Assembly: GCA_021775455.1 (NCBI GenBank)
Contig: JAJFHU010000045.1
Location: forward strand, 1-64,000
From: Hyphomicrobiales bacterium
GTDB lineage: Bacteria > Pseudomonadota > Alphaproteobacteria > Rhizobiales > Rhizobiaceae
Length of the DNA: 64,000 bases
Reading direction: 5' to 3'
The notes below the pieces were generated by a model. It was given only the letters and a program-made list of their open reading frames with translations. It had not been told where the DNA came from and did not search any database. The position numbers were made by a program, and so were the translations under genes. Below, piece after piece: positions 1-8,489 of the stretch (its first letter is position 1; the number at the start of each line of letters is the position of its first letter).

Positions 1-83
1 CGCACTATTCCTTGCCCAACCAGTACATCTACCTGTCGTAGCTTCGTGACAATCTCTTCAGGTTTATGACGCTTATTAGCCAT
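1..83 (-). CDS. IS3-family transposase OrfA, N-terminal fragment
   Basis: The reverse complement from 83 reads MANKRHKPEEIVTKLRQVDV and continues to the window edge. This is the usual opening of the helix-turn-helix OrfA protein of IS3-family elements (IS407/IS511-like). An AGGAGG Shine-Dalgarno motif lies a few bases before the ATG. The gene is cut by the window boundary, so intactness cannot be judged. In the complete element OrfA binds the terminal repeats and is normally fused by frameshift to the OrfB catalytic domain. Confidence 0.75.
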   Translation of the reverse strand, partial: MANKRHKPEEIVTKLRQVDVLVGQGIV

Positions 84-139
84 TCTCAGTCCTCCTGTTA
101 CTAACTTATAGGATGGACCAATTCACAGGGGGAGGGTCA
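1..139 (-). mobile_element. Terminal end of an IS3-type insertion sequence
   Basis: Read on the minus strand, the element starts near position 139 with TGACCCTCCC, an IS3/IS407-like terminal sequence. About 55 nt of leader follow, then an AGGAGG ribosome-binding site and the start of a transposase OrfA-like frame that runs off the window at position 1. Only this end is visible, so the second inverted repeat and the target duplication cannot be checked. The family call rests on the protein start and the terminal TGACC. IS3 elements use a two-frame OrfA/OrfB transposase; only the first 28 codons are here. Confidence 0.7.
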
Positions 140-172
140 AATGCTTTAACAAAGGAAATACGCAAGGAATAC

Positions 173-379
173 ATGCGAAATGGCAGGCGATTTAGGCCAT
201 TTAGAATATTTCGTGCACTTTCCCGAAACTATACTAGATTGCAAGATGTGGAATATATAAATGATTATTTCGGCAAGATTGAACGGAATTTCAGTGGTGA
301 AGACTTATATAGGTATCGCGAAACAACGAAAGATTCCCGAAAAGAATCACACAGTTTGAAAAAGGAAGACATCCGATAG
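173..379 (+). CDS. Short hypothetical protein or fragment next to the IS end
   Basis: An open frame runs from inside the IS terminus to 379; the first ATG outside the element is at 173 and gives about 68 residues rich in Arg, Lys and aromatic residues. I do not recognise a family. Because the frame is open right up to the IS junction, it may be the C-terminal remnant of a gene interrupted by the insertion rather than a full small gene. No clear ribosome-binding site precedes 173. It could also be a chance frame. Confidence 0.25.
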   Translation: MRNGRRFRPFRIFRALSRNYTRLQDVEYINDYFGKIERNFSGEDLYRYRETTKDSRKESHSLKKEDIR

Positions 380-434
380 CCTACGATATCGAGTTGTAAT
401 ACGAACAAGGTGACTTCGCCACATTGTTAGATGA

Positions 435-462
435 TTGATATTTCTACAAAATATGCTATTAT
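435..462 (+). promoter_or_regulatory. Candidate sigma-70-type promoter for the 511 gene
   Basis: TTGATA (435-440) is followed after 16 bp by TATTAT (457-462) in an AT-rich stretch, about 50 bp before the ATG at 511. The hexamers and spacing fit a housekeeping promoter. No transcript evidence is available. Confidence 0.4.
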
Positions 463-510
463 GATATATATTGGTAACAACGTAATTCAAAAACCGACAA
501 AAGCTAAAAC

Positions 511-936
511 ATGAGTATATCCGGAAAAGAAATTTCCAACCTGTCAGTTTCCGAAGTCCAAAATTTGGATGTCGGCAAGGACAAATCTGATGTGTTCGAA
601 AAAAAACTGAAACAAGGCAAGGAAAGCGCACAGGGAAAACCCAACAATGAAGCTGCGGAGTTTCAATCCACTGAAAATAGAGCAAAAGGCAATCAAGGTG
701 ACAAGGATAGCGATTCAGTTACCAAATCACGTGGTCGACCGAAATTGCCGGAAGGTGAGAGCAAAGTTCGAATTTCAATGATGCTGGATCCTTCAACACT
801 CAATTATTTGAAATCTTTGGGACCTGGTTATCAGACCTTGGCAAATGCGGTTTTAGGTGAATCATTGCCTGGAAAAAGACTGGAGCAATTCACGGTTGAT
901 TTGGCACAAGAGATTAAAGCAGCAAAGGGCAACTAA
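511..936 (+). CDS. BrnA-antitoxin-like protein with a charged N-terminal extension
   Basis: This 141-residue protein has two parts. Residues 1 to about 85 are hydrophilic, rich in Lys, Glu, Asn and Ser, probably disordered, and end in an SRGRPK motif like an AT-hook. Residues from about 90 on (KVRISMMLDPSTLNYLKSLG, then PGYQTLANAVL) resemble the C-terminal ribbon-helix-helix segment of BrnA antitoxins, in which a strand is followed by a GPGYQT turn. BrnA normally pairs with the BrnT toxin encoded just upstream, but no BrnT-like frame is seen here. The protein may be an orphan antitoxin or a DNA-binding regulator. No obvious Shine-Dalgarno motif precedes the ATG. Confidence 0.6.
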   Translation: MSISGKEISNLSVSEVQNLDVGKDKSDVFEKKLKQGKESAQGKPNNEAAEFQSTENRAKGNQGDKDSDSVTKSRGRPKLPEGESKVRISMMLDPSTLNYLKSLGPGYQTLANAVLGESLPGKRLEQFTVDLAQEIKAAKGN

Positions 937-1341
937 TCACTAGATTCTGTTAAGTGAATTTTGTCTATCGTGATGCGGAGCTTTTGACGCAGCAATTTGT
1001 TTGGGTGATCTCTAAAACAGCAGCTTTGCTGCATTTCACATTGTTTTCATATCCATTATCTTTCGCAGATTCGCACTGACAGCGCTTGGCATTATTGGAA
1101 TACGGGATTTGTTGCCCAATTGCATTGTGATGCGAGTGGATGCGCCGAATTCGAATCCCGGATGACTAAACTTGCCAACAATTCTTTTTCGCTCACTTGG
1201 TTGATAGCATTCTGATTGTGCGGCTACGAATGTGGCACGCTATTTGCATCCGTTGTTGGGCGATACCAGAAACCATCGCAACTCGGATATGTTGAGTAGG
1301 CACCAACATATAAACGAAAATGTAAAATCAACGGGGCAACG
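937..1341. other. 405-bp non-coding stretch with one recognisable signal
   Basis: No convincing reading frame or RNA gene was found between the BrnA-like gene and the methyltransferase gene. The only signal I can support is the sigma-54 promoter motif at 1233-1248. The about 85 bp between that motif and the ATG at 1342 would be the 5' leader. The remaining upstream bases could hold activator-binding sites, but I see no obvious repeated element. Confidence 0.6.
1233..1248 (+). promoter_or_regulatory. Sigma-54 (RpoN) -24/-12 promoter
   Basis: The sequence TGGCACGCTATTTGCA matches the RpoN consensus TGGCAC-N5-TTGCA at every conserved position. It lies 94 bp upstream of the ATG at 1342 on the same strand in a non-coding region. 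Sigma-54 promoters need an AAA+ enhancer-binding activator; none is encoded in the window, so the inducing signal is unknown. A second, equally good motif lies at 3396-3411. Confidence 0.75.
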
Positions 1342-2190
1342 ATGCATTCCATTCAAGAAACTTCCAAATTACCCGACACTCACAAGGACGATACTTTAGT
1401 TCACAGTGAGGGTTTAATTCGCAATTTGGCAAAGTACCTGATCAGGCTATCCAAGAAACTTGGCGCTGAGTCAGTTTCGTTATCGATCAGCCAACTTGCC
1501 AGGTGGTTAGCTTTTAATGCCCACAAGATTCAACATGTCGTTCAGTTTGGAGCTGAACCAAAACCCGAATGGTTTGATCACAATATTGATCTGTTTCACG
1601 GTTGGCCCAACACAGGTAATCCTGATGTATGGGAACGGGGTATATACAATTTGATGGCCTTGCGTCCCAATGGGAAAGTGCTGGACCTTTGCTGTGGAGA
1701 CGGATTTTATTCCCGATTTTTCTATGCCACAAAGGTAAAATCAATTCTCGCAATAGACTTTAGCGATTCCGCAATTCGGCATGCGAACAAGCTCTATTCC
1801 CATGAGAAGATCAAGTTTGTTACCGGTGACGTAACGAGGGATATTCCAATTGAAAAATTTGACAATGTTGTTTGGGATTCGGCGATGTGCCTGTTTTCTG
1901 ATGAGCAGGTGAAAGATGTTCTGGTCAATCTGAAATCCAGGCTGGGAACTGACGGTATCTTGAGCGGTCACATTGGTTACGAACCCGATCAATATCAACT
2001 GACCAAAACATCTTACAAGTCAATCAGCGATATAGAGAAGCGCTTGTCACCCCACTTCGACAATGTTCGGGTATTCTCCACCCAATATCAAAATCGATTA
2101 AATCTTTATTTCTTCGCGTCCGATGGCGATCTGCCGTTCGACAAAAACTGGACAAATTCCATGCAGGTTAAAAATGCACGGAATCATTGA
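1342..2190 (+). CDS. Class I SAM-dependent methyltransferase
   Basis: The protein has 282 residues. The SAM-binding motif I is seen as LDLCCGDGFYSRFF around residues 114-128, followed by an acidic strand end (AIDFS) and a motif near residue 168 (FDNVVWDSAMCLF), the usual order in class I methyltransferases. The first about 85 residues, with a WFDHNIDLFHGW segment, form a substrate-side extension. The substrate is unknown. It is the first gene behind a sigma-54 promoter, overlaps the next gene and precedes a second methyltransferase and an ABC exporter, which suggests glycan, lipid or secondary-metabolite tailoring. Confidence 0.8.
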   Translation: MHSIQETSKLPDTHKDDTLVHSEGLIRNLAKYLIRLSKKLGAESVSLSISQLARWLAFNAHKIQHVVQFGAEPKPEWFDHNIDLFHGWPNTGNPDVWERGIYNLMALRPNGKVLDLCCGDGFYSRFFYATKVKSILAIDFSDSAIRHANKLYSHEKIKFVTGDVTRDIPIEKFDNVVWDSAMCLFSDEQVKDVLVNLKSRLGTDGILSGHIGYEPDQYQLTKTSYKSISDIEKRLSPHFDNVRVFSTQYQNRLNLYFFASDGDLPFDKNWTNSMQVKNARNH

Positions 2191-3352
2191 AGAGCCAAAA
2201 CTCAAAGAAGTAGCTGCTCCGCCGATTTTTGCGGAAACAAACGTTAAATCTTTTGATGCTGTGTTTGTTGGTGCAAGCCCAATTGTGCTATGCAAAGCCT
2301 TGGAATACGCCAGAGCTGGGCGCACCGTTTGTGTAGTAGACAAAAGCGAGGCATTGGGAGGCGCGTGGGCCACAATGGACTTGTTTGGTGTTGGCAGCAT
2401 TGAGTTCAGCCCACATATCTTCATGCCGGATAAAAAGGCCAACGACACGCTGAAAAGAATGTTTCCCGGGACATTCAGTGAAGTTGAAAACGATGCCAAA
2501 GAGGTGTTTCTCACAAAACGATTTGGTAAGATAACCTTGCCGCTTAAAGACTGTCTTAGTGTTTCGGCTGTTCGAAACTACAAGTATCGGATTGAAGAAA
2601 AGCGGGGGTTGTTGCTGGTTCGTGTAGTAAAATCACTTGCAGGTACGGCGTACGGAACATTGAAACGATGGCGCCATAATCGATGCAAAACCATATATCC
2701 AACAAACGGACTGAATGACTGGATTGAAAAAATCGGCAACGAAATAAAAAAGCATAACGGTGAAATCCTTCTGGGACATGCTGTAACTGCAATAAATGCA
2801 GCTCAGAAAGAAATTTCGATCGGATCAAACAATATTACGGTGGAATTGTCGGGCGGTAATATCCTTCGCTGCGATGAGGTTGGAATTACCAATGCGTTGA
2901 ATCTTGGTGAAATAAATGTCGGAAACGAGTGCTTAAAACTCGATCTGGACAGAAAGAAAACTTTTCACCTGACTATTATTGGTGAAGGTCGAAGCCGAAA
3001 TGAGTTCTGGAGCGTATATGGTGACGAACGTTTTGAAATGCTGAACGACATTACCCAATACTGCCAGAAGATGCCCAACAAAAGTCCCCAAATTGTGATC
3101 ACCGCGCGACTTAATTCGCGAAACGGATTCGATGAGAACGAATTGGAAGAATATGTGAAACGAATGAAAGAATTGGGTTACGTGGATCGCAATTTCAAAA
3201 TCGTCGATTCTCACGTTTGTGAGTTGAATAATACTGTATTGACTTCGCCCGCCAAAAGCCGCCTCAGAAACGTTTTGGGAGGTGCTCTCAATCTCTATGA
3301 AGCTGGTGAAAAGGGTTTTGAGAAATCAATTCGCAATTACTTCCCAAGCTAA
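2174..3352 (+). CDS. FAD/NAD(P)-binding oxidoreductase-like protein
   Basis: The start is put at the ATG at 2174, where an AGGT motif lies just upstream; a frame from 2123 exists but lies deeper inside the methyltransferase gene. The protein has about 392 residues. Near the N-terminus a strand-turn-helix (VFVGASPIVLCKALEYA) ends in an acidic residue (VVDKSEALGGAWAT), as in the Rossmann dinucleotide site of flavin amine oxidase, protoporphyrinogen-oxidase and UDP-galactopyranose-mutase-like proteins. The glycine pattern is imperfect (G-A-S-P-I instead of GxGxxG), so cofactor binding is likely but not certain. It overlaps the preceding gene by 17 nt. The substrate is unknown. Confidence 0.6.
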   Translation: MHGIIEEPKLKEVAAPPIFAETNVKSFDAVFVGASPIVLCKALEYARAGRTVCVVDKSEALGGAWATMDLFGVGSIEFSPHIFMPDKKANDTLKRMFPGTFSEVENDAKEVFLTKRFGKITLPLKDCLSVSAVRNYKYRIEEKRGLLLVRVVKSLAGTAYGTLKRWRHNRCKTIYPTNGLNDWIEKIGNEIKKHNGEILLGHAVTAINAAQKEISIGSNNITVELSGGNILRCDEVGITNALNLGEINVGNECLKLDLDRKKTFHLTIIGEGRSRNEFWSVYGDERFEMLNDITQYCQKMPNKSPQIVITARLNSRNGFDENELEEYVKRMKELGYVDRNFKIVDSHVCELNNTVLTSPAKSRLRNVLGGALNLYEAGEKGFEKSIRNYFPS

Positions 3353-3395
3353 GAATTTTGGCAAATCACCGGGTTTTCCGGAATTCATTTGAAAC

Positions 3396-3411
3396 TGGCA
3401 CGAATATTGCT
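3396..3411 (+). promoter_or_regulatory. Second sigma-54 (RpoN) -24/-12 promoter
   Basis: TGGCACGAATATTGCT fits TGGCAC-N5-TTGCT/A at all key positions. It lies 149 bp upstream of the ATG at 3560 and just downstream of the oxidoreductase stop. The same element before both methyltransferase genes suggests that one RpoN-dependent activator drives the whole block. Confidence 0.75.
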
Positions 3412-3559
3412 TCGAAAGCCTCATTGGTTCTGGAATTATTTTTCGGCCGATCAATCATGATCAAAACACTTCCAACCAATGTTTGACTAGGTCTATTGCC
3501 TGAATATAGGCCTTGTAAAATACAGGTGCGGTTAGTCAATAAATGCGAGGCGTTATAAA

Positions 3560-4426
3560 ATGATACAACAGGCCACTCAAACGAACTTCGAGAGCCAAAT
3601 TGATATGCCGCAAGAGGAAGTCAAAAACTCTACGGACATATCTCAGGTTCATTGGCAAGCCAGCAAGAAAATTGAATTTAATGAGTACCAGATATCGGTT
3701 GATCCGAGATTGTCGGCATCTTCGCTGCAAGAACACGGTATTCGAAAAGACTCCAAACTTGTGAAACTGCTTAAGAACATCTTCTGGTATCCCAAGAAGC
3801 TGCACGATGATCTCTTCGTTGATGGCTTTATCGAGAGAAAATTGGGAGAGCTGATCAAGAAGCATTATGAACCAAACACTTCAATGATAGAGATTGGCTG
3901 CGGTGACATGAGCCTTAGTCGGTATTTCCCTGCAAACACGTATTACAATGCATTGGAAATCTCATTCTCAGGATTTCACTTAAGCAGAAATTTACGGAAA
4001 AATGCAAAGCTCAATCCTATAGTGGCTTCTGCAGAGCGAATTCCTGCCAAGAATAAATCTGTTTCATTCATTTTGACTTCTGAAACCTTGACCAACATCC
4101 CTGATATTAAGTCAACGATGCGCGAAATTCGCAGGATTGCCGCAGACGATGCCAAGTTTGTTGTCAGCATTCCAAATGAAAAATCCTACAAGTATCAGTG
4201 CAAGGGCGACAATCCTCACATGATTCACCAGTGGGATTACGAAGAGTTCGTCAGTATCGCCAAAGAGCACGGGTTTGAATTGGTAGAGGGCTTCCAAATG
4301 GGATACTGGATACCTTTGCCATCGTGGTTGTGGCTTAAACGTGTCTCATATCATCTTCCAATCAGATGTCGAAAAGAAGAGCAGAACGTAAACTTCTTTT
4401 TCGTGTTTAAACGCATTAACGGATAG
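3560..4426 (+). CDS. Class I SAM-dependent methyltransferase (type 11-like)
   Basis: The protein has 288 residues. The SAM-binding motif IEIGCGD lies at residues 110-116, followed by NALEIS, the motif II/III region (ASAERIPAKNKSVSFILTSE) and a typical post-motif strand (AKFVVSIPNE). This is the Methyltransf_11 pattern common in polysaccharide, lipid and natural-product clusters. The N-terminal 100 residues are unassigned. It is the first gene behind the second sigma-54 promoter and lies 97 bp ahead of the ABC exporter gene. The substrate cannot be told from sequence. Confidence 0.8.
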   Translation: MIQQATQTNFESQIDMPQEEVKNSTDISQVHWQASKKIEFNEYQISVDPRLSASSLQEHGIRKDSKLVKLLKNIFWYPKKLHDDLFVDGFIERKLGELIKKHYEPNTSMIEIGCGDMSLSRYFPANTYYNALEISFSGFHLSRNLRKNAKLNPIVASAERIPAKNKSVSFILTSETLTNIPDIKSTMREIRRIAADDAKFVVSIPNEKSYKYQCKGDNPHMIHQWDYEEFVSIAKEHGFELVEGFQMGYWIPLPSWLWLKRVSYHLPIRCRKEEQNVNFFFVFKRING

Positions 4427-4523
4427 ATGACACATTGCATGGTAAAGGATCAGACCCAATACCTTCGATAAGGGCTTTAAGAAAAATTCAAGCGTTTGAC
4501 AGCATCATATTGCAAGTCGGAGC

Positions 4524-6323
4524 GTGGCGTCAGTCAGGAATTTTGGCATGTTAGTTAAGCTATTTCTATCAATTGGTTCAGCCAGGAAACGTCAGCTTGT
4601 TGGAATTTTCCTGCTGATGTTGGTTGGAGCATTGGCAGAAATGATGACCCTTGGTGCAGTTGTGCCATTCATCGCGGTGATGACCGATGTCAATGCAATT
4701 CAAAACTACGAAATATTCAGGTTTCTTGACCCGTACATTTCTGGGTATGAAAATCAATCAATCAGAATGTACGTGGCTGTGGGCTTCGCCATAACTGCTG
4801 TCTTTACCGGGTTCATTCGTGTGTTGCTTACATGGTCTACGCATTCATTTGTGTACGGCGTAGGCAATGATATTGCCACAAGGACCTATGAAAACATTCT
4901 GCGAAAACCATACGATTTTCATATCAAGACAAACAGCAGTAAAATCGTTGGCTCATTCAACAATATTCAGCTTCTGATAGAAAACGTCATTTTCTATGTG
5001 ATGAGGGCAAGTGTTTCAATCGTCATTGCTACCTTCCTCTTGACCGCAATGATATTCATTGCCCCAAAGGTAGTGTTACTTACAATGGCCGGTTTTGTGG
5101 TCGTATTCGCGATCACCCGCTTGCTCACCGGGAAGTATCTCAAGCAGAACAGCCTGTTGATTGCAAATACGCAGGCCAAACGCATTCAGGCAATTCTGGA
5201 AGGTACCGGCGCAATTCGAGATATCATCATTGGTCGAACCAATTCGATATTTTCGCAAAGGTTCCATGAACTCGATAAAGAATATCAAAATGCCTATGCG
5301 CGAAATGAATCCATATCTCGAACACCTCGAATTATCGTGGAAGCAGTCGGTATGGCAGCAATTGCTATTATTGCCCTCTACTTGACCGGGCAGTCAGGAG
5401 GCGCAATTTCAGCACTTCCCATACTGGGTGCGTTGGCTCTGGGAGCGCAACGTTTGTTGCCTCTACTTCAGGACGCATTTGAAGCATGGGCACATTACAC
5501 CGGTTACCAAGACATCATAAACGATGTTCTCCAACATTTGGATCCTGTAGAAGAATTGAAAACACAATCTGTTGCGGGCTCTGTTCACAAGGAATTCCGC
5601 AAGGACATAACTCTTGAAAATCTTACTTTCAAATATGCCAAAGACGATAATCCAGTTCTGAAGAACGCAAGTTTGAAGATATCCAAAGGTTCTGTCGTGG
5701 GCATTGTGGGTGAGACTGGCAGTGGAAAAAGCAGTTTAACAGATTTGGTTTTGGGTCTGTTGGAACCGACAGAAGGCTCAATAAAGATCGACGGCCAAGC
5801 GCTTAAGCATTCCGATCTGGTAGGATGGCATGATCAAGTGGCGCATGTTCCGCAAACTGTATTCCTGCAGGATACATCGATTGCAGAAAACATTGCGTTT
5901 GGAATTTCACCTGATGCGATTGATCATGACCGTCTCCATCAAGTCACCAAACTGGCAAGGTTGGACAATTTCGTGTCTGGATTGCCGGACGGATATCAAA
6001 CTCAAGTGGGTGATCGCGGTGCTAGGTTATCCGGAGGGCAAATTCAAAGAATTGGTATTGCAAGAGCTTTGTACAAGGGAGCAGATGTTCTGGTCTTTGA
6101 CGAAGCAACCAGTGCCCTAGACATGAAAACTGAGGCAAGCGTAATGAATTCATTGCGCGATATTGCAGAAGGGCGCACGATCATCATCGTTGCACATCGG
6201 ATTTCAACATTATCATATTGCGATAAGATAATTGAGATTGTCGATGGAAGAATTGTGGAGAAGAGAAAAGAATATCTTGGCAAATTTAATGAGATGAACC
6301 CCAGGCGTGAAATGGCTTCGTAA
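4524..6323 (+). CDS. ABC exporter/flippase, fused permease and ATPase (PglK/MsbA-like)
   Basis: A 599-residue half-transporter begins at a GTG. Residues 1 to about 330 form the membrane domain with about six hydrophobic spans. The C-terminal nucleotide-binding domain has Walker A GETGSGKSS near residue 396, the signature LSGGQIQR near 502, Walker B VLVFDEATSALD near 522 and the H-loop histidine in IVAHRIS. The opening, with a KRQLVGIFLLML span followed by GALAEMMTLGAVVPFIAV, resembles lipid-linked-oligosaccharide flippases such as PglK. There is no C39-type peptidase domain, so it is not a bacteriocin exporter. Its neighbours suggest export of a methylated glycolipid or metabolite. Confidence 0.85.
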   Translation: MASVRNFGMLVKLFLSIGSARKRQLVGIFLLMLVGALAEMMTLGAVVPFIAVMTDVNAIQNYEIFRFLDPYISGYENQSIRMYVAVGFAITAVFTGFIRVLLTWSTHSFVYGVGNDIATRTYENILRKPYDFHIKTNSSKIVGSFNNIQLLIENVIFYVMRASVSIVIATFLLTAMIFIAPKVVLLTMAGFVVVFAITRLLTGKYLKQNSLLIANTQAKRIQAILEGTGAIRDIIIGRTNSIFSQRFHELDKEYQNAYARNESISRTPRIIVEAVGMAAIAIIALYLTGQSGGAISALPILGALALGAQRLLPLLQDAFEAWAHYTGYQDIINDVLQHLDPVEELKTQSVAGSVHKEFRKDITLENLTFKYAKDDNPVLKNASLKISKGSVVGIVGETGSGKSSLTDLVLGLLEPTEGSIKIDGQALKHSDLVGWHDQVAHVPQTVFLQDTSIAENIAFGISPDAIDHDRLHQVTKLARLDNFVSGLPDGYQTQVGDRGARLSGGQIQRIGIARALYKGADVLVFDEATSALDMKTEASVMNSLRDIAEGRTIIIVAHRISTLSYCDKIIEIVDGRIVEKRKEYLGKFNEMNPRREMAS

Positions 6324-6333
6324 ATGACGACGG

Positions 6334-8196
6334 TTAACCCGCTGAACTCCCTGAGCGAACCTTTAGTTCATCCATCCAAATGCTTGTTGTCAAAATACGA
6401 TAGAGCATATCGCACTCCTGCATTAAGCCGTTGCCGAGCCGCTCGGTAATTTTTTGAACCCTGGAGCGAGACATTATCTCCCAAACAGGGGCATTTTTGT
6501 TGGAAATGAGTTCCTTGATTTGCCATGAGCAATGTTGTTCGAACCAACTTTCAAGCGGAGTGTTGTAGCCAACTTTGTCTCGCCTTTCAGCGATTTCGGA
6601 AAAATTGTTATTGAGCAAGAATGATCTTACGGGGCTTTTGGACTTGCCATCTTTTTGCAACTCAATGTTGCTCTTGAACACCCACTCAACCAATCGATAG
6701 TCCATAAATGGTAAGCGGCTCTCTATTCCATGAGCCATGGAAATCGAATCACCATAATGAAGTAACGCAGGGAGGATGACCGTTGAATGGTCTTTATGTA
6801 GAGACCGTTTAAGAGCGTCATATGATTGTTTTGGCTGGGGAAGTGCTAGCAGTCCTTGCTGCGTTTTCCATTGCTCAATCAATTCATTTTTGAAGACCGA
6901 ATGTCTTCTGCTTTTTATCAGAGTTTCATAAGGCCCTGAAAAGGCCATCCGGAGAAACCATGCCATGCTCCACTTGAACCCGTAGGCCCGCAACATTTCA
7001 CTGCCGTTGGTAACGACATTTCCGACTCTCAGGGAACGAATATCGTCAAGTACGTTAACGGCGGAATGCCAGTGATAACCGGCTAGCAACTCATCGGCAC
7101 CTTGCCCTTCCAACAATACTGGAATGTTTGTTGCCCGCGCTTCCTTCATTATAGACCAAAGAGGCAGAACAGCAGGAGAGAACCCGGGAGCATCCATGTG
7201 GTGGACCACAAGCTTCAATGTATCCCACCAGGTTTCCAAATCGGATTCTACAGGCAACAGTTCGCTGCCAGCTAGTCTTGCGGCTTTCTGTGCCCAACTC
7301 AGTTCACCACCTTCAGCACCAGAGTAAACGGATGTGAAGCATTTCAAACCAGTGGAGTCACTATTCCTGGCACCGCACAAGACTGCAGATGAATCGAGAC
7401 CGCCAGACAGGGTTAGTCCAACATCCACGTCACTACGCAATCGAATTTTAACAGCATCGGAAAATATTTCGTCAAATTCTTCATAATTCGTCGATTTGTC
7501 TCCATCTGTATCGGCTTCTGGGTAGTCCCAGTAACGCCAGATGTTACATTCTTGTTTTGCAACATCATACGTTCCACAATGAGCGGCAGGTAGCGCGTCG
7601 ATATTCTTGTATGCAGTTTGCGCGCCTACATGAATTCGGCTATTTACGACCAATTCGACAATAGCATTTGGATCAATCTCGGTAAGTTTTTGATCCAGCA
7701 CATGTAACGCCTTTGGTTCAGACGCAAACAAAAAACCTCCACGACTTTTTGCAAAATAGAATGGTTTAACGCCAAATCGATCCCGGGAAAAAAAAGCTTT
7801 TTGTTTATTGGGGTCCCAAATTAAAAATGACCACATGCCATTACATTTGTGCTGTACGTTTTCTCCCCATTCTGCGTAACCTTTGAGCAACACCTCGGTA
7901 TCAGTTTGGGTTTGAAATCTGTGCCCCAGGCTCTCTAATTGTTTTTTCAATTCAATATAGTTGTAAATTTCACCATTGAAGACGATCCAATATCCAGAAT
8001 CTTTGTCTTGAAAAGGCTGAATTCCAGAATCTGAAAGGTCGATAATCGCCAGGCGACGATGCCCGAGCAACGCGTTGGGATCGCTCCAGATTAATGAAGC
8101 ATCTGGCCCCCTGTGCGCGAGCGAATTCAATGCGGCTTCAAACACATTCATTGGAAAGGCGGACGTATTCCCAAGAGTCCCTAATACTCCGCACAT
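6334..8196 (-). CDS. asnB: Asparagine synthase (glutamine-hydrolysing)
   Basis: The 620-residue protein starts MCGVLG, so the catalytic Cys2 of the class II glutaminase domain is in place, followed by SLAHRGPDA, GHRRLAIIDLS and FNGEIYNY. The C-terminal synthetase domain has the PP-loop SGGLDSS near residues 262-268. The enzyme transfers glutamine amide nitrogen to aspartate; paralogues in glycan and peptide clusters amidate other carboxylates. A GAGGG ribosome-binding site precedes the start. It converges with the ABC exporter gene (10-bp gap), so it may serve that cluster rather than primary metabolism. Confidence 0.9.
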   Translation of the reverse strand: MCGVLGTLGNTSAFPMNVFEAALNSLAHRGPDASLIWSDPNALLGHRRLAIIDLSDSGIQPFQDKDSGYWIVFNGEIYNYIELKKQLESLGHRFQTQTDTEVLLKGYAEWGENVQHKCNGMWSFLIWDPNKQKAFFSRDRFGVKPFYFAKSRGGFLFASEPKALHVLDQKLTEIDPNAIVELVVNSRIHVGAQTAYKNIDALPAAHCGTYDVAKQECNIWRYWDYPEADTDGDKSTNYEEFDEIFSDAVKIRLRSDVDVGLTLSGGLDSSAVLCGARNSDSTGLKCFTSVYSGAEGGELSWAQKAARLAGSELLPVESDLETWWDTLKLVVHHMDAPGFSPAVLPLWSIMKEARATNIPVLLEGQGADELLAGYHWHSAVNVLDDIRSLRVGNVVTNGSEMLRAYGFKWSMAWFLRMAFSGPYETLIKSRRHSVFKNELIEQWKTQQGLLALPQPKQSYDALKRSLHKDHSTVILPALLHYGDSISMAHGIESRLPFMDYRLVEWVFKSNIELQKDGKSKSPVRSFLLNNNFSEIAERRDKVGYNTPLESWFEQHCSWQIKELISNKNAPVWEIMSRSRVQKITERLGNGLMQECDMLYRILTTSIWMDELKVRSGSSAG

Positions 8197-8489
8197 CGTT
8201 TTACCCTCTATCCCTTAGATAATCAGGCTTCTTTATCGCAAGAAAGCTAACATTGAGCTAAAATTTGACTGGAATGAATCACTAAAATCCGCCTTGAAAT
8301 TACCAGCGCCACCATTTGCCGATTAAAGGCTGAAAGCAGAAGAAATCTTACAGGAGTATCAATGCGAAATCGAGCGCTGACCTTAAGCCAAAATTAACCA
8401 TGTTAAGTAATATTCTGGGTAAATGCCTGCTGTTTCTGTGTTCTTCAGAATTTAGTTGAAATGGCATTGAATAGGGCTGGGGGTGCCTT

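Noticed and set aside
347-685. Minus-strand frame of 112 codons
   Set aside because: It overlaps the plus-strand BrnA-like gene and has no ribosome-binding site or recognisable motif.
2098-2514. Minus-strand frame of 138 codons
   Set aside because: It is antisense to the methyltransferase and oxidoreductase genes, which have clear motifs on the plus strand.
4524-6323. ABC exporter as the ATPase of the adhesin secretion module
   Set aside because: It is separated by a convergent gene, has its own promoter context, and lacks the C39-like N-terminal domain common in adhesin type I exporters. The link is not excluded but not supported.
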